NCBI RefSeq assembly: GCF_023242315.1
Contig: NZ_JALLIY010000001.1
Location: 62,001 to 126,000, forward strand
Direction of reading: 5' to 3'
Source of the DNA: Pseudomonas sp. MWU13-2105
GTDB lineage: Bacteria > Pseudomonadota > Gammaproteobacteria > Pseudomonadales > Pseudomonadaceae
DNA: 64,000 nucleotides
Both the position numbers and the translations under genes were made by a program. Below the pieces are notes generated by a model, which saw only the letters and a program-made list of their open reading frames with translations, searched no databases and was not told where the DNA came from. Shown in pieces: positions 1-10,483 of the stretch. Within the stretch, counting starts at the first letter, position 1. The number at the start of each line of letters is the position of its first letter.

Positions 1-237
1 CAGCACCGCGTTCCATCCGCTGGTAGTACAAAATTCATAAAAAGTTCCCCGCCAATTAAAGAACGCCATTTTTTGGCCGATCCATCTGTAAGACAAACAA
101 GGATCCCCCCTAGGGCAGCCTAGGGATAAACCCTATCGCTCAGGCCAATATCGCGAGGTACAGTCGCGATCTCTCACTCCGTGATGGCGCGTTGATATCC
201 TTTCGACCGCCGAACCAGACCAGGCAAATGGCGCACA
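1..237. other. Intergenic leader, no gene seen
   Basis: No convincing reading frame is seen here. The stretch presumably carries the promoter of the tubulin-like gene that follows. A short repeated CCTAGG pair separated by four bases lies near 109-124, but I cannot assign it a role. Confidence 0.5.
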
Positions 238-2412
238 ATGACCTCTAAAAATACTCCAGCCAACGTAGTATCCGATCTAACGTTGCCCCCGGTCGCGGAA
301 AAAACCTACAAGGCCTATTCCACTCCCCGGCCGCTGTCGACTCAGCAGTATCTGTACTTCACCGAAACCAACACCGACCGCATCCTCGACAACCTCGACG
401 GCCTGCGCGACATGGTATTCCCCCGTTCAGCCCATACCGAAGGTGAAAGTGAGGCGCGTCGCGACCAGGAATTCCCCTCGGTGTGCCTGATCGGCCTGGG
501 TCGTTGCGGTTCGAACATTGCGCTGGACGTCGCGGAACTGGTGTACAACGCGCGTAAGTTCTACCTCAACGAGTTCAACAACGACGACAAGGTCAGCGAC
601 AAGGGCTACCGTCCCGCGCAGTGGATTCGCAACAACCTGCGCCTGGTGCAGAACAAATCGGCCAAGCCGGTGTTCCTGGTGGAACCGCTGGTGATGCTCG
701 GCGACCTGGACAAGGACATCGCCGGGCGCATCCGTTTCTCGCGCAAGGGCGAAAAAAGCGGCTTTATCCGCGACTACAGCAAGATGAAGATCATGGACCT
801 GTCGGAAGTCCATGCCGGTGGTGCGGGCAACGCGCCGATCCTCGGCCAGTACCTGGCCAAGATCATCCTGAACAAGGACACCCAGCGCTTCTCCAGCCCC
901 GACTGGAAGATGATCCACTCGTACCTGATCGACTCCTGCGGGATCAAGGCCAACCAGTCGCGCCTGTACTTCTCGATCTTCAGCGCCGGTGGCGGTACCG
1001 GTTCGGGCATGGCCTCGGAGTTCGGCCTGGCCCAGCAATATTCCTACATGAACAAGACCTTCGATACCAAGCCGGCCGACGAGCACGACAGCAAGAGCGG
1101 CCACTCCTTCGTCTTCGAGCCGATCTTCACCAGCGGTATCTGCGTACTGCCGAACATTTCCGATCACCGCAGTGAAATGTCCGAAGCACTGCACATCAAC
1201 GCCGGCCGCCTGCTCTGTAAGTACCTGTCCGAAGAATGGGATTTCTCGTACAACTTCGACAATGACGACAGCAGCGAAGCCAGCGTCATGGGCCGCATTC
1301 GCCCGTGGAACGCGATGATGCTGATCTCCAACGACATCATGCGCTATGCCGAAGAAAGCGATGACGGCAACATCCAGAACATCGATGTCAATGCCATGGA
1401 GAAGCACGCCAACCAGTACATCTCCCAGCAGATCTTCAACATCCTCACCGCCCAGGCGGTGACCACCGACTACGACCAGAACTATTTCCGACGGGCCGGC
1501 ATCGACATCGGCGAGACCATTCGCCTGGATGCCAACGACCTGTTCATGAGCCTGGCCGGTCCGGTGGCCATTGCCTATGCTGAATCCGTGGTACCGGAAC
1601 AGCCGACGCCAACCGGCGACAAGTTCAAAGTGTTCGAGAAAGAGCCCCAGCGGCTGAACATCGACGACCTGTTCTTCCGTTCCATCGACCTGCCGCACTT
1701 CAACAAGGTGACCCAGGCGATCGAAGGCATCAGCCTGCTGCCGATCGAGTCCAAGCGCTATCGCGCAGCCCTCGACCAGTACAAGACCTCGGGCTACGAC
1801 GCGGCGGCGCTGCACGACCTGCATTTCTTCAAGAACTGCTCGTCGGTGGTCTCGATCGTTTCCCTGCCCAAGGATTACAAACTGTCCTATATGGACCTGA
1901 ACCGGCTCAAGACCCACCTCAACAGCCTGTTCCCCAACACTACGCTCAAGCGCTACGCCCTGGTGATCGGCGCCTCGGCGAACCTGTCGCTGACCACCCT
2001 GATCGCCAAGAGCCCGTGCCTGTCGGACGACTTCCTGACGCTGATCGTGGCCTTTATCAAGCGCTGCTTCGCGCGCAACCCGTACCGTTTCGACGATACG
2101 CTGGACAACTCGATGCTGGACTTCATCACCCGTGACGAGTTCGATGAAGACAGCCTCGACGAGTTGCTCAACGAATTCGAAAACCCGGCGAAGATCCTCG
2201 ACACCAACTGGTACGCGATCAAGCCGATGTACGAGAAGAAGTACCGCGAGCTGATCAACGACAAGGAAAAGTTCGTCTCGATCAACGATATCCGTCTGTC
2301 CCGCGACTGCGTGAAGAAGGCCATCAAGTACCTGCGTGAGATCTACCGTCACCGCATCGGCAAGACCAAGGTCATTTCGCTGAACAACCACACCGGCAAG
2401 ACCGAGTACTGA
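238..2412 (+). CDS. Tubulin/FtsZ-like GTPase domain protein (Tubulin_2 type)
   Basis: This is a large 724-residue soluble protein with the hallmarks of the tubulin/FtsZ superfamily. A glycine-rich nucleotide loop GLGRCGSN is at residues 86-93, a second glycine loop (VHAGGAGN) is at 191-198, and the tubulin signature GGGTGSG is at 251-257. The protein is much longer than FtsZ (about 400 residues), with roughly 450 residues after the signature. There is no signal peptide or membrane segment, so it should be cytoplasmic. The family is known as Tubulin_2 (bacterial tubulin-like proteins), and its cellular role is largely undefined. The gene stands alone on its strand and a REP hairpin follows 10 bases after the stop. 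The first ATG is used because codon usage is typical from there, although the ribosome site is weak. GTP binding is inferred from the motif; the filament or other function is unknown. Confidence 0.8.
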   Translation: MTSKNTPANVVSDLTLPPVAEKTYKAYSTPRPLSTQQYLYFTETNTDRILDNLDGLRDMVFPRSAHTEGESEARRDQEFPSVCLIGLGRCGSNIALDVAELVYNARKFYLNEFNNDDKVSDKGYRPAQWIRNNLRLVQNKSAKPVFLVEPLVMLGDLDKDIAGRIRFSRKGEKSGFIRDYSKMKIMDLSEVHAGGAGNAPILGQYLAKIILNKDTQRFSSPDWKMIHSYLIDSCGIKANQSRLYFSIFSAGGGTGSGMASEFGLAQQYSYMNKTFDTKPADEHDSKSGHSFVFEPIFTSGICVLPNISDHRSEMSEALHINAGRLLCKYLSEEWDFSYNFDNDDSSEASVMGRIRPWNAMMLISNDIMRYAEESDDGNIQNIDVNAMEKHANQYISQQIFNILTAQAVTTDYDQNYFRRAGIDIGETIRLDANDLFMSLAGPVAIAYAESVVPEQPTPTGDKFKVFEKEPQRLNIDDLFFRSIDLPHFNKVTQAIEGISLLPIESKRYRAALDQYKTSGYDAAALHDLHFFKNCSSVVSIVSLPKDYKLSYMDLNRLKTHLNSLFPNTTLKRYALVIGASANLSLTTLIAKSPCLSDDFLTLIVAFIKRCFARNPYRFDDTLDNSMLDFITRDEFDEDSLDELLNEFENPAKILDTNWYAIKPMYEKKYRELINDKEKFVSINDIRLSRDCVKKAIKYLREIYRHRIGKTKVISLNNHTGKTEY

Positions 2413-2421
2413 GCATGATCT

Positions 2422-2449
2422 TGTGGGAGCCGGCGAGCCGGCTCCCACA
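2422..2449. repeat. REP-type palindrome after the tubulin-like gene
   Basis: This is a perfect 13-base inverted repeat (TGTGGGAGCCGGC) around a 2-base loop. It is the classical Pseudomonas REP core. No T-run follows, so it is more likely a REP element than an intrinsic terminator. Confidence 0.8.
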
Positions 2450-2601
2450 GTACGGCATCGTATTCGAGAAAATCCGCAATGCCCGGAAGACTGTAGATTT
2501 TCTCTACGGGCAAACTGCCATTACTGCGCAACGCAGTTACGGACCTACACACCGCTAGGCTATAAACGCACAAGGCTTATGCACAATCACAGTGCATTGA
2601 A

Positions 2602-2907
2602 TTATTTTGTTGCCCTTTCCTGGATCATCACCCAAGGCGAAACCACCACCGCCCACAGCTCCGGATCGCGTTCGAAAAGATCCAGCGCCCGCGATTCAGA
2701 CACCTTGGCGAGCTCCCCGCTGTCCAGCCACGCGCTGACTTTCGCGGCCTGGTTCTCGGCTACGGCCTCGGCGGCGGCGATCAGATCCAGTGCCGGTTCG
2801 ACCCACAATAGGGCACCCCGGGCAAAGAACGGCTGCAGCTCTTCCCAGCGAATAGATGCGGTTTCACCAAGCAGCTTGGCATAGAGGGTGCTAGGTTCTT
2901 GAATCAT
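2602..2907 (-). CDS. DUF2288 family protein
   Basis: This is a small acidic cytoplasmic protein of 101 residues that matches the DUF2288 family in length and sequence style (start MIQEPSTLYAKLLGET, ending with PWVMIQERATK). The ATG at 2907 is preferred over upstream starts because an AGGTGG ribosome site lies about eight bases before it and the upstream extension has no family-like sequence. It lies next to braC, transcribed away from it. The same type of gene sits next to braC in P. aeruginosa (from memory). The function is unknown. Confidence 0.75.
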   Translation of the reverse strand: MIQEPSTLYAKLLGETASIRWEELQPFFARGALLWVEPALDLIAAAEAVAENQAAKVSAWLDSGELAKVSESRALDLFERDPELWAVVVSPWVMIQERATK

Positions 2908-3268
2908 GGGGGTCCACCTGAGAAAAAATCGGCGCAATGATAACGTCGAGACTCGCGTGGAAACACCCAGATGAAACTGAAGGGGTGATCGAGGGGATGG
3001 AAGGCGCCAGGGATTGCAGCTGAAAGCCAGCAACATCCAGATAAAAATCTGCATGACAATCTGCCGCTATTCTGTCTTTTTCTTTCACTTAAGCGACATT
3101 TCTCGATTTTGCCTCCGGCTGCCCGCTATCCAATCGATGAGGGCGCACACTAAACTGTATCGGTACAGTTGCCGGGGCAAGAACCGGGATATCGGCGTTG
3201 AATCTGACCCGGTCCCACAGCCTCGGCCGTAGGACTCTAAAAACTACAACAGCAAGAGTGGAGCACTA
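2908..3268. other. Divergent intergenic region upstream of braC
   Basis: This 361-base gap between the DUF2288 gene and braC holds no supported gene. It must carry the promoters of both. It contains the perfect dyad at 3153-3170, listed separately. Confidence 0.6.
3153..3170. promoter_or_regulatory. Perfect operator-like dyad upstream of braC
   Basis: AACTGTA-TCGG-TACAGTT is an exact 7-4-7 inverted repeat about 100 bases before the braC start. It resembles a regulator binding site. The CTG/CAG half-sites are 8 rather than 10 bases apart, so it is not a LexA box. The cognate regulator is not identifiable from the window. Confidence 0.5.
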
Positions 3269-4387
3269 ATGACTAAGCAGATTTCCAAACTGTTCGCCGC
3301 TATGGTTCTGGCCGGTATTGCCAGCCATTCTTTCGCTGCAGACACCATCAAGATCGGCATCGCCGGCCCGAAAACCGGTCCTGTGACCCAGTACGGTGAC
3401 ATGCAGTTCATGGGCGCGAAAATGGCCATCGAACAGATCAACGCCAAGGGCGGCGTCGACGGCAAGATGCTCGAGGCCAAGGAATACGACGATGCCTGCG
3501 ACCCTAAACAGGCCGTAGCCGTGGCCAACAAAGTGGTCAACGACGGCGTCAAGTTCGTAGTCGGTCACCTCTGCTCCAGCTCTACCCAGCCGGCTTCGGA
3601 TATCTACGAAGACGAAGGCGTGATCATGATCACTCCGGCCGCCACCAGCCCGGAAATCACCGCTCGCGGCTACAAGATGGTGTTCCGTACCATCGGCCTG
3701 GACAGCGCCCAGGGCCCTGCCGCCGGTAACTACATCGCCGATCACGTCAAACCGAAGATCGTTGCTGTCCTGCACGACAAGCAGCAATACGGTGAAGGCA
3801 TCGCCACCGCAGTCAAGCAGACCCTCGAGAAGAAAGGCGTGAAGGTTGCCGTCTTCGAAGGCCTGAACGCCGGCGACAAGGACTTCTCCTCGATCATCCA
3901 GAAACTCAAGCAAGCCAACGTCGACTTCGTCTACTACGGCGGCTACCACCCGGAACTGGGCCTGATCCTGCGTCAGTCCAAGGAAAAAGGCCTGAACGCC
4001 AAGTTCATGGGTCCGGAAGGCGTCGGCAACGACTCCATCTCGCAGATCGCCCAGGACGCTTCCGAAGGTCTGCTGGTGACCCTGCCGAAGTCCTTCGACC
4101 AGGATCCGGCCAACAAGGCCCTGGTGGATGCCTTCACTGCCAAGAAAGAGGACCCGACCGGTCCATTCGTGTTCCCGGCCTACTCGGCTGTGGAAGTCAT
4201 CGCCGAAGGCATCAAGGCCGCGAAGAGCGAAGACACCGCCAAGGTGGCAGCCGCCATCCACGCCGGTACCTTCAAGACTCCGACCGGCGACCTCAGCTTC
4301 GACGCGAAGGGCGACCTGAAGGACTTCAAGTTCGTGGTCTACCAATGGCACTTCGGCAAACCGAAAACCGAAGCATCCCCTCAGTAA
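3269..4387 (+). CDS. braC: Branched-chain amino acid ABC transporter, periplasmic binding protein BraC
   Basis: This 372-residue protein binds leucine, isoleucine and valine (and often alanine or threonine) in the periplasm and delivers them to BraDEFG. A clear Sec signal peptide (MTKQISKLFAAMVLAG..., cleavage after SFA near residue 23) is followed by the mature start ADTIKIGIAGPKTGPV, typical of LIV-binding proteins. Two cysteines (in DACDPK and GHLCSS) fit the conserved disulfide of the family. A GGAG ribosome site precedes the ATG. An intrinsic terminator follows directly, which should make the binding protein more abundant than the membrane and ATPase subunits downstream. Confidence 0.95.
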   Translation: MTKQISKLFAAMVLAGIASHSFAADTIKIGIAGPKTGPVTQYGDMQFMGAKMAIEQINAKGGVDGKMLEAKEYDDACDPKQAVAVANKVVNDGVKFVVGHLCSSSTQPASDIYEDEGVIMITPAATSPEITARGYKMVFRTIGLDSAQGPAAGNYIADHVKPKIVAVLHDKQQYGEGIATAVKQTLEKKGVKVAVFEGLNAGDKDFSSIIQKLKQANVDFVYYGGYHPELGLILRQSKEKGLNAKFMGPEGVGNDSISQIAQDASEGLLVTLPKSFDQDPANKALVDAFTAKKEDPTGPFVFPAYSAVEVIAEGIKAAKSEDTAKVAAAIHAGTFKTPTGDLSFDAKGDLKDFKFVVYQWHFGKPKTEASPQ

Positions 4388-4407
4388 GTCAGGCCTGACC
4401 GGTCAAT

Positions 4408-4439
4408 AAGCCCACTGTGCAAGCAGTGGGCTTTGTTTT
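4408..4439 (+). terminator. Intrinsic terminator/attenuator between braC and braD
   Basis: The stem AAGCCCACTG/CAGTGGGCTT with a 6-base loop is followed by a T-rich tail. It lies between braC and the rest of the operon and is expected to lower transcription of braDEFG relative to braC. No gene is seen in the 175 bases between it and braD. Confidence 0.8.
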
Positions 4440-4614
4440 ACGAGGTTTATGAGCCCGACACCCGCGATCCGGGAGCTGGCTCACCTGAAAATCTTAAAAC
4501 CGTCACCAGCGGTTCGCTGGCAAACGCTCGTGCCGACGTGGCCACAGACCACGGCACCGGGCCGGAACATGACTCCACCAGTGAAATGCGTATCGGGTTT
4601 TTAGGAGCGCTGTA

Positions 4615-5534
4615 ATGCCTGAGATCTATCACTTCTTCCAACAGCTGGTTAATGGTCTGACCATTGGCAGCACCTATGCCTTGATTGCCATTGGCTACAC
4701 AATGGTTTACGGCATTATTGGAATGATCAACTTCGCCCATGGCGAGGTATACATGATTGGTTCCTACGTGGCCTTCATTGCCCTTGCCGGGCTGGCCATG
4801 CTAGGTATCCATTCACTGCCGCTGTTGATGACCGCCGCGTTCGTCGCGACGATCGTCGTGACCAGTGCCTATGGCTACAGTATCGAGCGCGTTGCCTACC
4901 GTCCCTTGCGTGGCAGCAACCGCCTGATCCCGCTGATTTCAGCTATCGGCATGTCGATTTTCCTACAGAACACTGTACTGCTGTCCCAGGACTCGAAGGA
5001 CAAGTCCATCCCCAACCTGATCCCGGGGAGTTTCTCCTTCGGTCCAGGCGGCGCAGAGGAAGTGCTGATTTCCTACATGCAGATCCTGGTATTCGTCGTC
5101 ACCCTGGTGGCCATGACCGGGCTGACGCTGTTCATCTCCCGTTCACGCCTGGGCCGCGCCTGTCGCGCCTGCGCCGAAGACATCAAGATGGCCAACCTGC
5201 TGGGCATCAACACCAATAACATCATCGCCCTGACCTTCGTCATCGGCGCCGCCCTCGCGGCGGTGGCGGCCGTGCTGCTGAGCATGCAATACGGCGTGAT
5301 CAACCCCAACGCCGGCTTCCTGGTGGGCCTGAAAGCCTTTACCGCGGCAGTCCTGGGCGGCATCGGCAGTATTCCGGGCGCCATGCTCGGCGGGCTGGTG
5401 CTGGGGGTGGCCGAAGCCTTTGGCGCCGACATCTTCGGCGACCAGTACAAGGACGTGGTGGCATTCGGTCTTTTGGTTCTGGTGCTGTTGTTCCGGCCGA
5501 CCGGCATCCTGGGCCGTCCGGAGGTTGAGAAAGT

Positions 5535-5538
<4 letters not shown>
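4615..5538 (+). CDS. braD: Branched-chain amino acid ABC transporter permease BraD (LivH type)
   Basis: This 307-residue inner-membrane permease, rich in hydrophobic helices, matches the LivH/BraD family along its whole length, including the opening [27 protein letters not shown] and the conserved [10 protein letters not shown]. It pairs with BraE to form the transmembrane pore. The start has a strong AGGAG site. Its stop overlaps the braE start by four bases, indicating translational coupling. Confidence 0.95.
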
Positions 5539-6784
<1,246 letters not shown>

Positions 6785-6788
<4 letters not shown>

Positions 6789-7552
6789 GCCGTGAGATCC
6801 TGAAAGTAACCGACCTGAGCATGCGCTTCGGCGGCCTCCTGGCGGTCAATGGCGTGGCCCTGACCGTCCAGGAAAAACAAGTGGTGGCCTTGATCGGCCC
6901 GAACGGCGCCGGCAAGACCACGGTGTTCAACTGCCTGACCGGTTTCTACAAGCCGAGTGCCGGTAGCATCCTGCTCGACGGCCAGCCGATCCAGGGCCTG
7001 GCCGGCCATGAGATTGCCCGCAAGGGCGTGGTGCGGACCTTCCAGAACGTGCGTCTGTTCAAGGACATGACTGCGGTGGAAAACCTGCTGATCGCCCAGC
7101 ACCGGCACCTGAACACCAACTTTCTCGCCGGCCTGTTCAAGACCCCGTCGTTCCGCAAGAGCGAACGTGAAGCCATGGAATACGCCGAGTACTGGCTGGA
7201 CAAGGTCAACCTGACCGAGTTCGCCAACCGCCCGGCGGGCACCCTGGCCTATGGTCAGCAACGGCGCCTGGAAATCGCCCGCTGCATGATGACCCGTCCG
7301 CGGATCCTCATGCTCGACGAGCCCGCGGCCGGCCTGAACCCGCGGGAGACCGACGACCTCAAGGCGCTGATCAGTGTGCTGCGAGAAGAGCACAACGTCA
7401 CGGTGCTGCTGATCGAGCACGACATGAAGCTGGTCATGAGCATTTCCGACCATATCGTCGTGATCAACCAGGGCACACCGTTGGCCGACGGCACGCCACA
7501 ACAGATCCGCGACAATCCCGATGTGATCAAAGCCTACCTGGGGGAAGCGTAA
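6785..7552 (+). CDS. braF: Branched-chain amino acid ABC transporter ATPase BraF (LivG type)
   Basis: This 255-residue cytoplasmic ATPase has a Walker [10 protein letters not shown] at residues 38-46, an [13 protein letters not shown] signature, a Walker [13 protein letters not shown] and the H-switch in LLIEHDM. The GLNP after Walker B is typical of LivG rather than LivF. It energises transport together with BraG, whose gene begins one base after this stop. Confidence 0.95.
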
Positions 7553-8254
7553 ATGCTGCAATTCGAAAACGTTTCCACCTTCTACGGCAAGATCCAGGCC
7601 CTGCACAGCGTCAATGTGGAAGTTCGCCAGGGTGAAATCGTCACCCTGATCGGCGCCAACGGCGCAGGCAAATCGACCCTGCTGATGACCTTGTGCGGTT
7701 CACCGCAGGCCCATAGCGGCAGCATCCGCTACATGGGCGAGGAACTGGTGGGCCAGGAGTCTTCGCAGATCATGCGCAAGAGCATCGCGGTGGTGCCGGA
7801 AGGCCGTCGGGTGTTCTCCCGCCTGACCGTGGAAGAGAACCTTTCAATGGGTGGCTTTTTCACCGACAAGGGCGATTACCAGGAGCAGATGGACAAGGTC
7901 CTCGGACTGTTTCCACGTCTCAAGGAACGTTTCAACCAGCGCGGCGGCACGATGTCCGGCGGTGAACAGCAGATGCTCGCCATTGGCCGGGCGCTGATGA
8001 GCAAGCCGAAACTCTTGCTGCTCGACGAACCGTCCCTGGGCCTGGCGCCGATCATCATCCAGCAGATCTTCGATATCATCGAACAGCTGCGCAAGGACGG
8101 TGTGACGGTGTTCCTGGTGGAACAGAACGCCAACCAGGCGCTGAAAATCGCCGACCGGGCCTACGTGCTGGAAAACGGCCGGGTGGTGATGGAGGGCAGC
8201 GGCAACGACCTGCTGACCGATCCGAAAGTACGTGAGGCGTATCTGGGCGGTTGA
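7553..8254 (+). CDS. braG: Branched-chain amino acid ABC transporter ATPase BraG (LivF type)
   Basis: This 233-residue ATPase is the partner of BraF. Visible motifs are Walker A GANGAGKST, signature MSGGEQQMLAIGRAL, Walker B LLLLDEPSLGLAP and the LivF-specific LVEQNANQAL H-loop. It is the last gene of the bra operon and an intrinsic terminator follows within 20 bases. Confidence 0.95.
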   Translation: MLQFENVSTFYGKIQALHSVNVEVRQGEIVTLIGANGAGKSTLLMTLCGSPQAHSGSIRYMGEELVGQESSQIMRKSIAVVPEGRRVFSRLTVEENLSMGGFFTDKGDYQEQMDKVLGLFPRLKERFNQRGGTMSGGEQQMLAIGRALMSKPKLLLLDEPSLGLAPIIIQQIFDIIEQLRKDGVTVFLVEQNANQALKIADRAYVLENGRVVMEGSGNDLLTDPKVREAYLGG

Positions 8255-8272
8255 TGCCCCGGCGAAACCCGC

Positions 8273-8300
8273 AAAGCCCCGATTTATCGGGGCTTTTCTT
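8273..8300 (+). terminator. Terminator of the bra operon
   Basis: The hairpin AAAGCCCCGAT/ATCGGGGCTTT is followed by TTCTTT. It closes the bra operon and separates it from the bufferin genes. Confidence 0.85.
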
Positions 8301-8372
8301 TGACCGTGAAACATCGGGAAAGCCTGGCCGGGTACCGTGACGAAAAATAATCGATTATTTTGGCCGCAAGGC

Positions 8373-8401
8373 TGTAACAACCACTGGCCCCGGGGCTCAA
8401 G
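8373..8401 (+). promoter_or_regulatory. Possible ECF-sigma promoter of the bufferin operon
   Basis: TGTAAC at 8373-8378 followed about 17-18 bases later by CTCAAGT resembles an ECF-type -35/-10 pair. It would give a leader of roughly 65 bases before bufA. ECF control is known for some bufferin operons in other bacteria. Here it is only a motif-level guess; the -10 match is poor. Confidence 0.2.
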
Positions 8402-8470
8402 TAAAGCAAGAAAGCAATGCAACCCAACCAACCCCTGCTTTCATCATTGAAGACACATCGGAGATCGACC

Positions 8471-8779
8471 ATGAGCACTTCCACCACCCGCGCCCTGTCC
8501 GCCGCCACCCTCGCCCTGGCCCTGGGTTCTGCCCTGAGCATGGCGGCATTGCCGATGAGCGCCCACGCCGCCGACAGCATGGAAAAATGCTTCGGCGTCG
8601 CCATGGCCGGCAAAAACGATTGCGCCGCAGGTGCCGGCACCACCTGTGCAGGCACTTCGACCAAGGATTACCAGGCAAACTCCTGGAAGTCCGTGCCAAA
8701 AGGCACCTGCTTGAGCACGAAAAGCGAGACCTCGCCCACCGGCAAGGGTCAGCTGGAAGCCTTCACCCCCAAGGCCTGA
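8471..8779 (+). CDS. bufA1: Bufferin precursor peptide, DUF2282 (BufA1 family)
   Basis: This 102-residue protein has a Sec signal peptide (hydrophobic core at residues 10-27, cleavage after AHA33) and a mature part with four cysteines at 40, 51, 59 and 80, in the contexts [17 protein letters not shown] and GTCLS. This matches the DUF2282/BufA1 family of ribosomally made peptides. In characterised members some cysteines are converted to thiooxazole-type heterocycles by an MNIO enzyme and the product binds copper in the periplasm. The start at 8471 has a GGAGA site; an upstream in-frame ATG at 8417 lacks one and would bury the signal peptide. The maturase gene follows 40 bases later. Copper buffering is inferred from the family. 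Confidence 0.85.
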   Translation: MSTSTTRALSAATLALALGSALSMAALPMSAHAADSMEKCFGVAMAGKNDCAAGAGTTCAGTSTKDYQANSWKSVPKGTCLSTKSETSPTGKGQLEAFTPKA

Positions 8780-8819
8780 TCAACCAGAGCCCTGCCACCC
8801 GTCAGCCTGAGCGCCGAAG

Positions 8820-9710
8820 ATGCCCATGTCACTGCAACCTCCCCCTCTTCACCGCGCTCAGGCCCTCGGGCCCGGGCTCCCGCCCCGTGCAGGGCTGGGG
8901 CTCAAGACCGAACATTTCCAGACGATACTCGAAACCTGCCCCGACCTCGGTTTCTTCGAGGTCCACGCCGAAAACTATATGGTCGCCGGCGGGCCGTTTC
9001 ATCATTACCTGGGTTTGATCCGCGAACGGTATCCGCTGTCGTTGCACGGCGTCGGTTTGTCCATTGGTGCCGAAGGCCCATTGGACAGCGAACACCTCAA
9101 GCGCCTGGCGACACTGATCGAGCGCTATCAACCCCAATCCTTTTCCGAACACCTGGCCTGGTCGACCCACGGCCCGGTGTTTCTCAACGATCTGCTGCCG
9201 CTGGCCTACGACCAGGCCACCTTGCAGCGGGTCTGCGAGCATGTCGACCAGGTGCAAAGCACCTTGAAGCGTCCAATGCTGCTGGAGAACCCAGCGACTT
9301 ACCTGCAATTCCAGTGCTCGACCCTGGATGAGGCGGACTTCATCAGTGAAATCATCCGCCGCACCGGTTGCGGGCTGCTGCTGGACGTGAACAACGTCTA
9401 TGTTTCCAGTATCAACCACCAGCGTGATCCGCTGGCCTACATCGAGGCCCTGCCGCTGCGCGCCGTGGGCGAAATCCACCTGGCCGGCTTTGCCGAAGAT
9501 GCCGACAACCTCGGTGACCGCCTGCTGATCGACGATCACGGTGCGCCGGTCGATCAGGCGGTCTGGGCGTTGTATCGCCAGGTCCTGGCGAAAATCGGCC
9601 CGGTCGCCACGCTGATCGAACGCGACAATCAAGTGCCTGCCTTCGCGGTCCTTCACGCCGAAGCCGAGCAGGCCCAACACCTCCTGCAGCAAGCCGGGGA
9701 GCGACCATGA
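8820..9710 (+). CDS. bufB: DUF692/MNIO multinuclear non-heme iron enzyme, bufferin maturase BufB
   Basis: This 296-residue TIM-barrel enzyme of the DUF692 (MbnB/BufB) family oxidatively modifies precursor cysteines using a two- or three-iron centre. Likely metal ligands visible in order are E51 (HAEN), H76 (LHGVGLS), H111 (SEHLAW), E156 (LLENP), D189-N191 (LLDVNN), H220 (EIHLAGF), D239/H240 (DDHG) and E267 (LIERD). It is encoded directly after the DUF2282 peptide and overlaps the DUF2063 gene by four bases, the standard bufABC order. A second ATG at 8826 is an alternative start. Confidence 0.88.
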   Translation: MPMSLQPPPLHRAQALGPGLPPRAGLGLKTEHFQTILETCPDLGFFEVHAENYMVAGGPFHHYLGLIRERYPLSLHGVGLSIGAEGPLDSEHLKRLATLIERYQPQSFSEHLAWSTHGPVFLNDLLPLAYDQATLQRVCEHVDQVQSTLKRPMLLENPATYLQFQCSTLDEADFISEIIRRTGCGLLLDVNNVYVSSINHQRDPLAYIEALPLRAVGEIHLAGFAEDADNLGDRLLIDDHGAPVDQAVWALYRQVLAKIGPVATLIERDNQVPAFAVLHAEAEQAQHLLQQAGERP

Positions 9711-10483
9711 GCGATCAAGCCAGCTTCAGCGCCGCCCTGCTCGACACCGAGCAACCCTGCCCGCCCGGTCTATGCAGCGCCAACGGGGCCGACCCGGCCA
9801 GTCGTTTCGCGGTGTATCGCAACAATGTCCAGAGCTCGCTGATCAATGCCCTGGCGGACAGCTATCCGGTGGTCATGGCTCTGGTCGGCGAGGAATTCTT
9901 CCGCGCCATGGCCGGCCTGTATGTCCAGCACTTCCCGCCGGTCAGCCCGATCCTCAACGAGTACGGCCGGGACTTCGGCGGTTTTATCCAGGGCTTCGCC
10001 CCGGCGGCGAACGTGCCTTACCTGGCCGACGTGGCCCGGCTCGAGCGCTTGCGGATCAATGCCTATCACGCTGCCGATGCGCCCCCGCTGAGCCCGGAAC
10101 AGATTGGCGCTCACCTGGCTGACCCCGAGGCCCTCGGCCGCCTGCAGGTTCGCCTGCACCCCAGCCTCGCCGTACTCAATTCGGCCCATGCCGTCGTGTC
10201 GTTATGGAGCGCCCATCAAGGTGAAGGCCAGCTGGAACAGGTCGACCCAACACAGGGCGAGGCCGCGCTGGTCCTGCGCCGGCACTGGCAGGTCGAGGTA
10301 TTCAGGATCGATTTCGGTACCCTGATGTTTATCCAGAGCCTGCAAAACCACTGTCCGCTGGAACTGGCGATAGCCTATGCCTGTGACGCCAGCGCGGCAT
10401 TCGAGCCGAGCCATGCCCTGGCCCTGTTGATTCGCTACAGCGCCATCATCCACCTGCACCCAGAAGAAAAGGCCCGTCCATGA
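9707..10483 (+). CDS. bufC: DUF2063 protein, bufferin partner BufC
   Basis: This 258-residue cytoplasmic protein carries the DUF2063 domain in its N-terminal half, with the conserved run [23 protein letters not shown] and SPILNEYG at residues about 30-90. In MNIO systems this protein acts with the DUF692 enzyme, probably presenting the precursor peptide through an RRE-like C-terminal domain. It overlaps bufB by four bases at its start and the DoxX gene by four at its end, so the four genes are one translationally coupled unit. Confidence 0.83.
   Translation: MSDQASFSAALLDTEQPCPPGLCSANGADPASRFAVYRNNVQSSLINALADSYPVVMALVGEEFFRAMAGLYVQHFPPVSPILNEYGRDFGGFIQGFAPAANVPYLADVARLERLRINAYHAADAPPLSPEQIGAHLADPEALGRLQVRLHPSLAVLNSAHAVVSLWSAHQGEGQLEQVDPTQGEAALVLRRHWQVEVFRIDFGTLMFIQSLQNHCPLELAIAYACDASAAFEPSHALALLIRYSAIIHLHPEEKARP

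Noticed and set aside
427..2448. 673-codon open frame on the minus strand opposite the tubulin-like gene
   Set aside because: Composition is Val/Gly/Asp/Gln-rich shadow coding caused by high GC; no domain, and the plus-strand gene has clear motifs.
3153..3170. LexA box upstream of braC
   Set aside because: Half-site spacing is 8 instead of 10 bases, and no SOS gene follows.
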